Below, piece by piece: positions 53,768 through 64,000 of a stretch of DNA of 64,000 nucleotides (position 1 is the first letter of the stretch; every line of letters begins with the position of its first letter). Made by a program: the position numbers and the translations under genes. The notes beneath the pieces are model-generated. The model did not search any database and was not told the DNA's origin. It saw nothing but the letters and a program-made list of their open reading frames with translations. Origin of the DNA: Sphingobium faniae (GTDB taxonomy: Bacteria; Pseudomonadota; Alphaproteobacteria; Sphingomonadales; Sphingomonadaceae); NCBI GenBank assembly GCA_900100475.1, contig FMTU01000001.1, positions 124,001 to 188,000 on the forward strand, given 5' to 3'.

Positions 53768-55111
53768 TTACTCCGCCGCTTCTACCAGCGGCTCGGCGAG
53801 TGGAGGCGCGCCCCGGCCGACGCTGGCATAGACGAAGCCCGCCGCTTCCGCATCGTCCGGGCGGTAGATGTTCCGCAAGTCGACGAGCGCATCGCCCACC
53901 ATCACCCCGCGCAACCGCTTGAGGTCGAGCGCGCGCAGGGCGTCCCATTCGGTGACGAGGACGACCGCCGCTGCCCCTTCCGCCGCGACATAGGGGCCGG
54001 TGGCGAACTCCACCTCCTTCAGCATGGCGCTGGCCGCTTCCATGCCTTCGGGGTCGTAGGCGCGGATCTGCGCGCCCGCGTCCTGCAACGCCTGAATGAT
54101 CGAGAGCGATGGCGCGTCGCGCATGTCGTCGGTATTGGGTTTGAAGGTCAGGCCCAGCACCGCGACGGTCTTGCCCCGCACGGAACCGTTGCAAAGCGCG
54201 ATCACCTTGCGCGCCATGGCCCGCTTGCGGCTTTCGTTGATGGCGACGGTGGTTTCGATGAGGCGCACGGGCGCGCCCGCATCCTCCGCCGTCTTGACCA
54301 GCGCCAGCGTGTCCTTGGGGAAGCAGGAACCGCCATAGCCCGGTCCGGCGTGAAGGAATTTCGACCCGATCCGGTTGTCGAGGCCGATGCCCCGCGCCAC
54401 CTGCTGCACGTCCGCGCCGACCTGTTCGCACAGTTCCGCGATTTCGTTGATGTAGGTGATCTTCATCGCCAGAAAGGCGTTGGCGGCATATTTGATCAGT
54501 TCGCTGGTGCGGCGGCCGGTGAAGACCATCGGCGACTGGTTGAGGTAGAGCGGGCGATAGACTTCCTCCATCACCGGGCGGGCGCGTTCGTCCTCTATGC
54601 CGACGACGATGCGGTCGGGGCGCTTGAAATCCTGGATGGCCGCGCCTTCGCGCAGGAATTCGGGGTTGGAGGCGACGGCGAACTCGGCCTGCGGGTTGGT
54701 TTCGCGGATGATGCGCTCCACCTCGTCGCCGGTGCCGACCGGGACGGTGGATTTGGTGACGATGACGGTAAAGCCCTTGAGCGATCCCGCGATCTCCCGC
54801 GCCGCGTCATAGACATAGCTCAGGTCCGCATGACCGTCGCCCCGGCGCGCGGGCGTTCCCACGGCGATGAAGACGACATCGGCCTGCGCGACCGAACCCG
54901 CCAGATCGGTGGTGAAGGTCAGCCGGCTCGCATCCACATTGCGCGCGATCAGTTCCTTGAGGCCCGGTTCATAGATCGGGACGCCCCCTTCGCGCAGCAT
55001 CGCGATCTTGCGCTCGTCCTTGTCCACGCAGATGATTTCGTGGCCGAAATCCGCCAGACATGCCCCTGACACCAATCCCACATAGCCTGATCCGGTCATC
55101 ACGATCCGCAT
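53768..55111 (-). CDS. ugd: UDP-glucose 6-dehydrogenase
   Basis: A 447-residue enzyme: NAD-binding GSGYVGLVSGACLADFGHE, EVARSVAQ-like region VAQADVVFIAVGTP, catalytic cysteine in GPGYGGSCFPKDTLAL, and the C-terminal domain with VLGLTFKPNTDDMRD. It oxidises UDP-glucose to UDP-glucuronate with two NAD+. Being convergent with the polysaccharide operon, it is a separate transcription unit but likely supplies glucuronic acid to it. Confidence 0.95.
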   Translation of the reverse strand: MRIVMTGSGYVGLVSGACLADFGHEIICVDKDERKIAMLREGGVPIYEPGLKELIARNVDASRLTFTTDLAGSVAQADVVFIAVGTPARRGDGHADLSYVYDAAREIAGSLKGFTVIVTKSTVPVGTGDEVERIIRETNPQAEFAVASNPEFLREGAAIQDFKRPDRIVVGIEDERARPVMEEVYRPLYLNQSPMVFTGRRTSELIKYAANAFLAMKITYINEIAELCEQVGADVQQVARGIGLDNRIGSKFLHAGPGYGGSCFPKDTLALVKTAEDAGAPVRLIETTVAINESRKRAMARKVIALCNGSVRGKTVAVLGLTFKPNTDDMRDAPSLSIIQALQDAGAQIRAYDPEGMEAASAMLKEVEFATGPYVAAEGAAAVVLVTEWDALRALDLKRLRGVMVGDALVDLRNIYRPDDAEAAGFVYASVGRGAPPLAEPLVEAAE

Positions 55112-55371
55112 GACAGTTTCTCCTTCGTCCTGATGTTTCGCGTATCCCCTGGCGTTTTCACAGGGCGCACAAAGCCACCCCCGAAAAGCATCGGGATAAC
55201 CCTCAACCTATTCTTTCGAGACAATCCGTTCGCCGTCCCGCCCAAGGGGCAAGGACAGGATCAGCCGTTGACGCATCGCAACATAGCGTCGGCCCCCGCC
55301 TCCGCGCAACGCAGCCCGCCACGTATCGGCGCACGGGGACGCCATTTCGTCGCCTCAATCAATTTTATGGA

Positions 55372-56133
55372 TCAGATTCCGCCCGCTATGGCAGGCCAGC
55401 CACCCGTGTCCAGCGCGGCGATCAGGTTCGCGACGCAGCGGTCCAGCGATCCCGCATCGGTCGAGCGGACCACGAAATTGGCGCCCGTGCGTCCTTCGCG
55501 GAAGAAGGGATAGCTGCCGATCTGGCATCCTTCATGGCGGCGTTCGGCATCGGCCAGCAGGTCCGCGATCTCGCTTTCCGCGACCCAGCAGCCCACGGTG
55601 GCGGACAGCAGCGGCAGGCCGCCCTCCAACGTACCGGTCAGGCTCTCCAGCATCCCGGCGGTGATATAGGGCACGCCCGCCATGATGAAGATATTGCCGT
55701 GCCGGATGCCCGGCGCCCCCGACATTCGGTTTTCGATGAGGCGCGATCCAGCCGGAACCCGCGCCATGCGAAGGCGCGCTTCGGTCAGGCCGCCGCGAGC
55801 CTCATAATAGCCTTCCAGCATCGCCCGCGCCTGCGCGTTGATTTCCACCTCCACGCCCAGCGCGCCCGCGATCGCATCGACGGTGATGTCGTCATGCGTC
55901 GGCCCGATGCCGCCGGTCGTGAACAGATAGTCGTTACGCGCGCGCAGGGCGTTCACCGCCTCGGCGATCGCCGCGCTGTCATCCGCGACGACCCGCACTT
56001 CCTTCAGGCGGATGCCCTGCACATTGAGCCAGGTGGCGATCTGCGCGACATTCTTGTCCGCCGTCCGGCCGGAAAGGATTTCATCGCCAATGACGACCAG
56101 CGCCGCGGTCCAGATGCGTTGGGGATCAGCCAT
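55372..56133 (-). CDS. MoCF/CinA-type molybdopterin-binding domain protein
   Basis: A protein of about 253 residues with the MoCF fold: TAALVVIGDEILSGRTADKN, the signature TTGGIGPTHDDITVDAI and IFIMAGVPYI. It corresponds to the N-terminal part of CinA-type proteins; the C-terminal amidohydrolase domain is absent. Activity on nucleotides such as FAD or ADP-ribose is known for CinA relatives. The start ATG 56133 is preferred to 56145. No partner genes nearby; map is divergent. Confidence 0.85.
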   Translation of the reverse strand: MADPQRIWTAALVVIGDEILSGRTADKNVAQIATWLNVQGIRLKEVRVVADDSAAIAEAVNALRARNDYLFTTGGIGPTHDDITVDAIAGALGVEVEINAQARAMLEGYYEARGGLTEARLRMARVPAGSRLIENRMSGAPGIRHGNIFIMAGVPYITAGMLESLTGTLEGGLPLLSATVGCWVAESEIADLLADAERRHEGCQIGSYPFFREGRTGANFVVRSTDAGSLDRCVANLIAALDTGGWPAIAGGI

Positions 56134-56237
56134 GACCACGGCCATAGCCTGCGCTTGGCGCGCTGCCTAGAGGCCCATCCCGGCGACCGCTTCGCCACCC
56201 CTCGCATTATCGCGCGCATCGCCCTATAATCGCGGAT

Positions 56238-57622
<1,385 letters not shown>

Positions 57623-57703
57623 TTTCATCGCATTCCCGCCTTCCATTCAGGGGGTCGGCGGGCATCGGTATCAACGATATTGACGAAAGAAGGGCAAGTT
57701 CAC

Positions 57704-59116
57704 ATGGCCAACACGCCTAAAGACATCCTCAAGATGATCGAGGAAAAAGAGATCGAGTGGGTCGATCTGCGCTTCACCGATCCCAAGGGCAAATGGCAGC
57801 ATCTGACCATGGTTTCGACCGTGCTGGGCGAGGATGAACTGAACGAGGGCCTGATGTTCGACGGTTCGTCGATCGAAGGCTGGAAGGCGATCAACGAATC
57901 GGACATGATCCTCAAGCCCGACCTGGACGCCGTCTATGTCGATCCGTTCAGCGCGACGCCGATGCTGATCCTCTTCTGCGACATCATGGAACCTGACACG
58001 GGCGAGCTTTATGCCCGCGACCCCCGCTCGACCGCCAAGCGCGCCGAAGCCTTCGTCAAGTCGGCCGGTTTCGGCGACACCGTCTATGTCGGCCCGGAAG
58101 CCGAATTTTTCATGTTCGACGATGTCCGCTTCAACTCGGACTATAATGAATCCTTCTACAAGATCGACGATATCGAACTGCCGACCAACACCGGCCGCGA
58201 ATATGAAGGCGGCAACCTCGCCCATCGTCCGCGCGCCAAGGGCGGCTACTTCCCCGTCGCCCCGGTCGATCCGGCCACCGACATCCGCGCCGAGATGGTC
58301 ACCACCATGCTCGAAATGGGCCTGCCCTGCGACAAGCATCATCATGAAGTCGCCGCCGCGCAGCATGAACTGGGCATGATGTTCGGCACGCTCGTCCAGA
58401 CCGCCGACCGGATGCAGATCTACAAATATGTCGTGCAAATGGTCGCGCAGGCCTATGGCAAGACCGCGACCTTCATGCCCAAGCCGATCGCGCAGGACAA
58501 TGGTTCGGGGATGCACACCCACATGTCGATCTGGGACGGCGGCAAGCCGCTGTTCGCGGGCGAAGGCTATGCCGGCCTGTCGGAAATGTGCCTCTATTTC
58601 ATCGGCGGCGTCATCAAGCACGCCAAGGCGCTGAACGCCTTCACCAACCCGACCACCAACAGCTACAAGCGGCTGGTGCCGGGCTTTGAAGCGCCGGTGC
58701 TGCTGGCCTATTCGGCGCGCAACCGTTCGGCCTCCTGCCGCATCCCCTATGGCGCGGGCGCCAAGGCGAAGCGCGTCGAGTTCCGCTTCCCCGACGCGAT
58801 GGCCAACCCCTATCTCTGCTACGCCGCGCTGCTGATGGCCGGTCTCGACGGCATCGAGAACAAGATTCATCCAGGCAGCGCGATGGACAAGAATCTCTAC
58901 GACCTGCCGCCCGAGGAACTGAGCCAGGTGCCGACGGTCTGCGCCTCGCTGCGGGAAGCATTGAACGCGCTGGCCGATAACCACGATTTCCTGCTGAAGG
59001 GCGACGTGTTCACCAAGGATCAGATCGAAGCCTATCTGGAACTCAAATGGCCGGAAGTCTATCGCTGGGAAATGGCGCCCTCGCCGGTCGAATTCGACAT
59101 GTATTACAGCCTCTGA
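57704..59116 (+). CDS. glnA: Glutamine synthetase type I
   Basis: A 470-residue GS-I beta enzyme. Landmarks: [19 protein letters not shown], the glutamate and metal ligands in [42 protein letters not shown], and the adenylylation Tyr in [12 protein letters not shown]. It makes glutamine from glutamate, ammonia and ATP, controlled by PII via adenylylation. The ATG at 57704 is in the usual family position; an in-frame TTG at 57680 is rejected. Confidence 0.97.
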   Translation: MANTPKDILKMIEEKEIEWVDLRFTDPKGKWQHLTMVSTVLGEDELNEGLMFDGSSIEGWKAINESDMILKPDLDAVYVDPFSATPMLILFCDIMEPDTGELYARDPRSTAKRAEAFVKSAGFGDTVYVGPEAEFFMFDDVRFNSDYNESFYKIDDIELPTNTGREYEGGNLAHRPRAKGGYFPVAPVDPATDIRAEMVTTMLEMGLPCDKHHHEVAAAQHELGMMFGTLVQTADRMQIYKYVVQMVAQAYGKTATFMPKPIAQDNGSGMHTHMSIWDGGKPLFAGEGYAGLSEMCLYFIGGVIKHAKALNAFTNPTTNSYKRLVPGFEAPVLLAYSARNRSASCRIPYGAGAKAKRVEFRFPDAMANPYLCYAALLMAGLDGIENKIHPGSAMDKNLYDLPPEELSQVPTVCASLREALNALADNHDFLLKGDVFTKDQIEAYLELKWPEVYRWEMAPSPVEFDMYYSL

Positions 59117-59131
59117 TCACGGCTTTATCGC

Positions 59132-59173
59132 AAAAAAAGAACCCGGCTGCGAAAGCGGCCGGGTTCTTTTTTT
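59132..59173. terminator. Strong bidirectional terminator between glnA and purB
   Basis: A-run (59132-59138), stem GAACCCGGC paired with GCCGGGTTC around a short loop, then a seven-base T-run (59167-59173). It works on both strands, suiting the convergent glnA and purB. Confidence 0.92.
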
Positions 59174-59211
59174 GAATGGGGGCAGAAGCGAAGCGCCCCG
59201 GCCCGCCGATC

Positions 59212-60528
59212 TCAGGCTTCCCCGAACACCCGCTGGAAGATCGTATCGACCTGACGGAAATGATATCCCAGATCGAACTTCTCCTCGATCTGTTTCGCGG
59301 TCAGCGCGGCGGACACCTCGGGATCGGCCTTCAGCAATTCCATCAGCGAAAGCTGCCCGTCCGATTCCCACACCTTCATCGCGTTGCGCTGGACGTAACG
59401 ATAGCTGTCCTCGCGGCTCACCCCCGCCTGCGTCAGCGCCAGCAGCACCCGCTGCGAGTGAACCAGCCCACCCATCTTGTCGAGATTCTTCATCATCCGC
59501 TCAGGGTAAACGAGCAGCTTGTCGATCACGCCCGTCAGCCGCCCCAGCGCGAAATCCAGCGTGATGGTCGCATCCGGTCCGATATAGCGTTCGACCGACG
59601 AATGACTGATGTCCCGCTCATGCCACAGCGCGACATTCTCCATCGCGGGCATCGCATAGCTGCGGACCATGCGGGCAAGGCCGGTCAGATTCTCGGTCAG
59701 CACCGGATTGCGCTTGTGCGGCATGGCGCTGCTGCCCTTCTGGCCGGGCGAGAAATATTCCTCCGCCTCCAGCACTTCGGTCCGCTGGAGGTGGCGCACT
59801 TCCACCGCCAGCCGTTCGATGGACGAAGCGATGACGCCCAGCGTCGCGAAGAACATCGCATGGCGGTCACGCGGAATGACCTGGGTGGAGACGGGTTCAA
59901 TGGCGAGGCCCAGCTTCGCCGCGACATGCTCTTCCACGCGCGGGTCGATATTGGCGAAGGTGCCGACCGCGCCCGAAACGGCGCAGGTCGCGACTTCCGC
60001 CCGCGCCGCGATCAGCCGCGCCTTGCAGCGGGAGAACTCCGCATAGGCTTCCGCCATCTTGAGGCCGAAAGTGACCGGCTCGGCATGGATGCCATGGCTG
60101 CGGCCGATGGTCGGCGTCAGCTTGTGCTCGAACGCGCGGCGCCGGATGACCTCCAGCAGCTTGTCGAGATCCTCGATCAGAATGTCCGCCGCCCGGCTCA
60201 ACTGCACCGCAAGACAGGTGTCCAGCACGTCGCTCGACGTCATGCCCTGATGCATGAAGCGCGCTTCGTCGCCCACCTGTTCCGCGACCCAGGTGAGGAA
60301 GGCGATGACGTCATGCTTGGTCACCGCCTCGATCGCGTCGATCGCCGGCACGTCGATGGCCGGGTTGGTCGCCCACCAGTCCCACAGCGCCTTGGCCGCC
60401 GATTGGGGCACCACGCCGAGGTCGCCCAGCGCCTCGGTCGCGTGCGCTTCGATCTCGAACCAGATGCGGAAGCGGGCCTCCGGTTCCCAGAGGGCGGTCA
60501 TTTGCGGGCGGGCGTAGCGGGGGACCAT
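59212..60528 (-). CDS. purB: Adenylosuccinate lyase
   Basis: A 438-residue fumarase/aspartase-superfamily enzyme: opening [14 protein letters not shown] typical of Pur[29 protein letters not shown] (catalytic His) and the signature [16 protein letters not shown]. It acts twice in purine synthesis, on SAICAR and adenylosuccinate. The start ATG 60528 gives the family N-terminus. Confidence 0.96.
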   Translation of the reverse strand: MVPRYARPQMTALWEPEARFRIWFEIEAHATEALGDLGVVPQSAAKALWDWWATNPAIDVPAIDAIEAVTKHDVIAFLTWVAEQVGDEARFMHQGMTSSDVLDTCLAVQLSRAADILIEDLDKLLEVIRRRAFEHKLTPTIGRSHGIHAEPVTFGLKMAEAYAEFSRCKARLIAARAEVATCAVSGAVGTFANIDPRVEEHVAAKLGLAIEPVSTQVIPRDRHAMFFATLGVIASSIERLAVEVRHLQRTEVLEAEEYFSPGQKGSSAMPHKRNPVLTENLTGLARMVRSYAMPAMENVALWHERDISHSSVERYIGPDATITLDFALGRLTGVIDKLLVYPERMMKNLDKMGGLVHSQRVLLALTQAGVSREDSYRYVQRNAMKVWESDGQLSLMELLKADPEVSAALTAKQIEEKFDLGYHFRQVDTIFQRVFGEA

Positions 60529-60801
60529 GGCGAATCCTGCATGAAGATGGAAGTGATCCCGCGCGCCTAGCAGCGTCCCTTTCCAAGAGCAAATCACCAG
60601 AGCGCGTCCCGCAATCCGCATCCATTCATCCCGATTACAATGGAAATCGGAGCCGAAACGACCTTTTTGCAAAGATCAATGGAAGATCATGAACAACCGT
60701 TCAGGAACCATGTCGAGTATTGGGATATTATACCCGTCAAAGATCAGGGCGATCTTATGTGAACAATTTTACCCAAGAGAATGATTATTCTGGAGACTCC
60801 C

Positions 60802-61209
60802 ATGTTGCGTACGATGATTTTCACGACCGCTCTTGCCATTGCCGTGCCCGCCATCGCGCAGGACGCCGCCATGCCCCAACAGCCGGCTCCGGGAGCCACG
60901 CCCGCCCAGCCCGGCGCGGCGGCGCAGCCGGAAGCGGCCCAGCCCTCCAGCCAGGCGACCACGGTCGCCTCCATCGTGGAGAGCGAGTTCCCCGCCTATG
61001 ACACCAACAAGGACCAGCAGCTCGACAAGGCGGAATTTTCCAAATGGATGGTCGCGCTCAAGGATCAGGAGATGAAGGCGACCGGCAAGACGCTGGCGCC
61101 CGCTGAAGTGACGGCCTGGGCCGAAGGCGCTTTCGCTACGGCTGACGCCGACAAGAGCGGAAATGTCAGCAAGCCCGAACTCATCGCTTTCCTGGGCGGC
61201 GCTGGCTGA
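60802..61209 (+). CDS. Secreted EF-hand protein
   Basis: A 135-residue exported protein. Signal peptide (MIFTTALAIAVPAIAQ), a Pro/Ala/Gln-rich linker to about residue 55, and two EF-hand loops: YDTNKDQQLDKAEF and ADADKSGNVSKPEL, each with the Asp/Asn and Glu ligands for Ca2+. GGAGA lies 8 bases before the ATG at 60802, preferred to the ATG at 60781. Role unknown; a periplasmic calcium-binding protein. No operon partner. Confidence 0.8.
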   Translation: MLRTMIFTTALAIAVPAIAQDAAMPQQPAPGATPAQPGAAAQPEAAQPSSQATTVASIVESEFPAYDTNKDQQLDKAEFSKWMVALKDQEMKATGKTLAPAEVTAWAEGAFATADADKSGNVSKPELIAFLGGAG

Positions 61210-61243
61210 TCACGCCATAACCCAACCCTGAAGGGTCGCATCG

Positions 61244-61279
61244 AGGCGGCGTGAGCGAAAAGCCACGCCGCCTTTTTTT
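61244..61279 (+). terminator. Rho-independent terminator after the EF-hand gene
   Basis: AGGCGGCGTG (61244-61253) pairs with CACGCCGCCT (61264-61273) and is followed by seven T residues. Confidence 0.92.
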
Positions 61280-61374
61280 CACCTTGCCGACGCCGGACAG
61301 AATCGAATCCCCACCCCACAGGGGGAGGGTTGCACAGATTTTGGGGCTGCGCGGAGAGGATGCAACTTCAAAAT

Positions 61375-61398
61375 GGCGTGGACTGTCGCGTCCACGCC
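61375..61398 (-). terminator. Hairpin downstream of a small minus-strand gene
   Basis: GGCGTGGAC (61375-61383) and GTCCACGCC (61390-61398) form a 9-bp stem with a six-base loop. On the minus strand it is followed by ATTTTG, making a weak terminator for the gene ending at 61433. Confidence 0.5.
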
Positions 61399-61432
61399 TC
61401 ATCCCACTCCGCCCAAATCCGCGAGAAAAAGC

Positions 61433-61630
61433 TCAGGGCCGCTTCTTGTTCGCGTAAAGCAGGGCCGCCACGAGCGCGGCAGAACCGATGCCCACGGCCG
61501 TCCCCATCCACACGCCCTTGCCACCCTTGCGCGAGGCAGCGTCTGCGGCGGCAGCAGAATTGGTCGATGCGCCCGTTTCCTCAACGGCTCGGGGTGCGAC
61601 TTCGGGCGAATTGTCTTCAGGCTTGCTCAT
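61433..61630 (-). CDS. Small membrane protein, unknown function
   Basis: A 65-residue product with a polar N-terminal half and a C-terminal membrane segment ([19 protein letters not shown]) ending in NKKRP. A hairpin lies 35 bases after its stop, supporting a real gene. No family recognised; similar small proteins appear to be common in sphingomonads. Confidence 0.6.
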   Translation of the reverse strand: MSKPEDNSPEVAPRAVEETGASTNSAAAADAASRKGGKGVWMGTAVGIGSAALVAALLYANKKRP

Positions 61631-61836
61631 GATGCCCTATGCTAGGCAACAAAGCCCTTGGAGAAAAGAGGTCAAAATGCCCCACATGGGGGCGATACCG
61701 CGATAATTTTTCGTCCTTCACGCCAACGCATGATCATACCTCTTTCGCAACGATGCCGCTTACCCGGACGAGACGCTTCCGCCATCCGTCAAAATCGCCT
61801 AAGCTATCTGCCGGATCAGCAGCCAAAGGACCGCCG

Positions 61837-62220
61837 ATGCAATTTCTACGCACCGCCTTCTGGGTCGTCATCGCCGTCACCCTCGCCTTTTTCTGCATGG
61901 CGAATTATGTGCCGGTCACTGTCCGGCTGTGGGGCGATCTGGTGATGGAAACCAAGCTGCCGGTGCTGCTGATCGGCGCGTTCCTGCTGGGCGCGGGACC
62001 GTTCTGGATCATGGCGCGGGCGACGCGCTGGCGCATGAAGCGCAGGCTGGACAGCACAGAGCGCGCGCTGGCCGCCGTCACCGCAGCCGCCGCGCCTTCC
62101 ACGCCTCCGCCCGTCGTGGCGACGTCCGTCGTGACGACGCCTCCCCTGCCCGCGCCGCAGGATGACGAAGCGCCCCTGCCCGCAACGCCTTCCCCCTTTC
62201 ATACAACAGGAACAGCATGA
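61837..62220 (+). CDS. LapA-domain (DUF1049) membrane protein
   Basis: A 127-residue protein with two membrane segments (AFWVVIAVTLAFFCMANY and LPVLLIGAFLLGAGPFWI), the LapA/YciS layout, followed by a basic stretch, a short helix and a Pro/Ala/Thr-rich tail. In enterobacteria the relative LapA works with LapB in lipopolysaccharide control. Start ATG 61837 after AAAGGA. It overlaps pyrF by four bases, a conserved pairing. Confidence 0.8.
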   Translation: MQFLRTAFWVVIAVTLAFFCMANYVPVTVRLWGDLVMETKLPVLLIGAFLLGAGPFWIMARATRWRMKRRLDSTERALAAVTAAAAPSTPPPVVATSVVTTPPLPAPQDDEAPLPATPSPFHTTGTA

Positions 62221-62891
62221 GCAGCCCCCTCTACGTCGCCATTGACACGCCCGACCTTGAAAAGGCGCAGGGATTGGCGCGGCAGGTGCGTCATCATGTC
62301 GGCGGGTTGAAGCTGGGGCTGGAATTTTTCTGCGCTCATGGCCACCATGGCGTGCGGGAAATGATGAAGTTCGACCTGCCGATCTTCCTCGACCTCAAGC
62401 TGCACGACATTCCCAACACCGTGGCCAAGGCCATGCAGGCGCTGCATGTGCTGGAACCCGCAGTGCTGACCGTCCATGCGGCGGGCGGCCGCGCCATGCT
62501 GGAGGATGCGAAGGCCGCGGCGGGCGCGAACACGAAGGTGGTCGCCGTCACCGTGCTGACCAGCCTCGACGATGGCGACCTGCTCGACATCGGGGTCGGC
62601 GGCAGGGCGGAGGACCAGGTGGCCCGCCTCGCCGATCTGGCGCGCAGCGCGGGGCTGGACGGCATTGTCTGTTCGGGGGCCGAAGTGGGCCTTGCCAAGC
62701 AGATGTGGCCCGAAGGCTTCTTCGTCGTGCCCGGCGTCCGCCCGGCCGGCGGCGCGATGGGCGATCAGAAACGCGCCGTCACGCCTCGCGAGGCGCTGGA
62801 TCGCGGCGCATCCATCCTCGTCGTGGGCCGCCCGATCAGCCTCGCTGAAAATCCGGACATGGCCGCGCGGGAAATCGAAGCGACGCTATAG
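62217..62891 (+). CDS. pyrF: Orotidine 5'-phosphate decarboxylase
   Basis: A 224-residue TIM-barrel enzyme that converts OMP to UMP. Catalytic tetrad in FLDLKLHDIPNT (Asp-Lys-Asp); phosphate-binding VPGVRPAGG and VVGRPIS. ATGA overlap with the preceding gene. Confidence 0.96.
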   Translation: MSSPLYVAIDTPDLEKAQGLARQVRHHVGGLKLGLEFFCAHGHHGVREMMKFDLPIFLDLKLHDIPNTVAKAMQALHVLEPAVLTVHAAGGRAMLEDAKAAAGANTKVVAVTVLTSLDDGDLLDIGVGGRAEDQVARLADLARSAGLDGIVCSGAEVGLAKQMWPEGFFVVPGVRPAGGAMGDQKRAVTPREALDRGASILVVGRPISLAENPDMAAREIEATL

Positions 62892-62909
62892 AGCCAGTCC
62901 ATCTGGATA

Positions 62910-62945
62910 GGCGGGGGCAGCCGCATCACGACCGCCCCCGCCTTT
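62910..62945. terminator. Terminator between pyrF and a convergent gene
   Basis: GGCGGGGGC (62910-62918) pairs with GCCCCCGCC (62934-62942) around a 15-base loop and is followed by TTTCTCC on the plus strand. It sits between convergent pyrF and the porin-like gene. Confidence 0.75.
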
Positions 62946-62950
62946 CTCCA

Positions 62951-63604
62951 TCAGAAGCGATAGCCGACGCTGGCGACCACCTGATGCCGGTCGGTATCGA
63001 CGTCGAAATTGCGGCTGGTCGCGCCATCCTCGAAGCGAATCCGGCCCTTATTATATTTGGAATAGCGATATTCCATCTTGGCGAAGCTGTTCGTGGTGAG
63101 GGCGCGCTCCACGCCCGCGCCGATGCGCCAGCCGTCCAGCTTGAACGCGGTGTCGGTCGTCTGATTGGTGTCGCCCGCCAGCACCTTCAGCTTGGCATTG
63201 GTATAGCCGCCCTTCACATAGACCAGCGTCGCCGGGTCCGCGAGGATGCCCGCGCGCGCGCCGATATAGAGGTCGCGGCCCTGTTTCACCCGGCCGAAAC
63301 CGAAATCGTCGGTGAAATCATGGCGGCTGCTCTTGGCGGTGGAGTTGGTGAACTCGCCTTCCACGCCGACCACCGCGCTGCCCAGATTCACGTCATAGCC
63401 CGCGCCGACGCCGTAGAGCAGGCCGTCGATCGACTGGTCGTCGCGGCCATTGTCATTATCAATATCGCTGCCCGCGCCGACATGGTCATAGCCCAGAATG
63501 GCTTCCACGCGCGGCCCCGTAAAGGTCGGGGCAACATCCTGCGCAAGCGCCGGGGCGGAAATCGCGCCACCGGCCAGAAGGGTTGCGACCATTATCTTTC
63601 GCAT
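62951..63604 (-). CDS. Outer-membrane beta-barrel protein (OmpA/opacity type)
   Basis: A 217-residue protein with a signal peptide ending at ALAQ, then an eight-strand barrel pattern: GPRVEAILGYDHVGAGSD, LYGVGAGYDVNLGSAVVGVE, ARAGILADPATLVYVKGGYT, AKMEYRYSKYNKG and a terminal VVASVGYRF. Related to the beta-barrel 13 / Omp25-type surface proteins of alphaproteobacteria. Start at ATG 63604; upstream in-frame ATGs lie outside the gene. Confidence 0.88.
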   Translation of the reverse strand: MRKIMVATLLAGGAISAPALAQDVAPTFTGPRVEAILGYDHVGAGSDIDNDNGRDDQSIDGLLYGVGAGYDVNLGSAVVGVEGEFTNSTAKSSRHDFTDDFGFGRVKQGRDLYIGARAGILADPATLVYVKGGYTNAKLKVLAGDTNQTTDTAFKLDGWRIGAGVERALTTNSFAKMEYRYSKYNKGRIRFEDGATSRNFDVDTDRHQVVASVGYRF

Positions 63605-63798
63605 AAAAATAGCTCCGTCTTCCTGTTCTTTCATCCCCTGCAAGGGGGAAGACGGTGAAAGCCGGGTGAAGCCATTGGTTGCATGAACCCAGGATAAACA
63701 AGGACTTATGTTGCCGAAATGCCACATTTGGAGGCGGCTCGCCGCACAGCCGTGCGCCAATCGAGACGAAGCGCGGATCTGACTCACTCCTGCGCCGC

Positions 63799-64000
63799 TC
63801 AATAATCCTTCGAAACGCGCACGTTCGCGCTTTCCCGGCCCAGCGTCGAAATCGCCCCCAGCAACGACAGCCAGCGCGTGACCTGATATTCGATCCGCGT
63901 CGCCGAATAGCCCTGCCCGTCGGTGATCAGCTCCACATAGGTCTTGCGCGTCAGATATTTCCCCGCCGCGATGGACGTGCCCTGCCCCTGCGTCGGATCG
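63799..64000 (-). CDS. tamB: TamB-type translocation/assembly protein, C-terminal end
   Basis: The minus strand gives an open frame entering from the right edge and ending with ISTLGRESANVRVSKDY. Just before are SIAAGKYLTRKTYVELITD and EYQVTRWLSLLGA, matching the conserved C-terminus of TamB (DUF490) in sphingomonads. TamB helps insertion of outer-membrane proteins and lipid transport. Only about 66 residues are in view. Confidence 0.75.
   Translation of the reverse strand, partial: DPTQGQGTSIAAGKYLTRKTYVELITDGQGYSATRIEYQVTRWLSLLGAISTLGRESANVRVSKDY

Overview
The window is high-GC DNA from an alphaproteobacterium, most likely a sphingomonad (Sphingobium/Sphingomonas group). This rests on the abundance of TonB-dependent receptors, the FixLJ/FNR-controlled cbb3 oxidase, the CbtAB/CobNO cobalamin genes and a sphingomonad-style exopolysaccharide locus. 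No tRNA, rRNA or CRISPR array was seen.

Layout. (a) 1-2851: three co-directional genes (LuxC-type acyl-CoA reductase cut by the window edge, a SnoaL/NTF2-like protein, an FAD-dependent oxidoreductase). (b) 2852-7200: a gene graveyard with an istB relic, a broken Na+/Ca2+ exchanger carrying a palindromic repeat, a complete-looking IS481-family element, a truncated lipoprotein gene, a decayed TonB receptor and a decayed ScfR/RamB-type regulator. (c) 7251-21257: a cobalamin/cobalt locus. cbtBA and btuB each lie behind a cobalamin riboswitch on opposite strands. Then come a PepSY protein fused in frame to pieces of a TonB receptor and of BtuC, an ABC ATPase, an unrecognised protein, cobW, cobN and cobO. 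cobO ends exactly at an IS481-type target, followed by IS481/IS256 debris. (d) 21587-32609: fixL-fixJ-fnr on the minus strand, divergent from ccoNOQP-GHIS: oxygen sensing next to the microaerobic oxidase and its assembly genes. (e) 32613-35907: a molybdenum-flavoured segment with mobA, a ModE-like regulator, and a TonB receptor behind a ModE-like palindrome but disrupted by an internal deletion.

(f) 36148-55111: an exopolysaccharide locus. It has an initiating sugar transferase, two small membrane proteins, an outer-membrane barrel, a Wza-like exporter, an ExeA-like AAA ATPase, a Wzz-like co-polymerase, a kinase-like protein without its P-loop, a WecG/TagA transferase, flippase, polymerase, four GT2 enzymes in two paralogous pairs, a Tat-exported GH10 glycanase, an acyltransferase, and a convergent UDP-glucose dehydrogenase. 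The export/ATPase/co-polymerase/kinase order resembles exosortase (XrtA) loci, but no exosortase is present. (g) 55372-64000: housekeeping genes: a MoCF-domain protein, map, glnB-glnA, purB, an EF-hand protein, a LapA-like protein, pyrF, an OmpA-like barrel and the C-terminus of TamB.

The most unusual items are the PepSY/TonB-receptor/BtuC chimera that removes the B12 permease while leaving its ATPase, the P-loop-less kinase-like protein and AAA ATPase in the polysaccharide locus, the ModE-box TonB receptor, and the IS481 insertion whose target duplication supplies the cobO stop codon.
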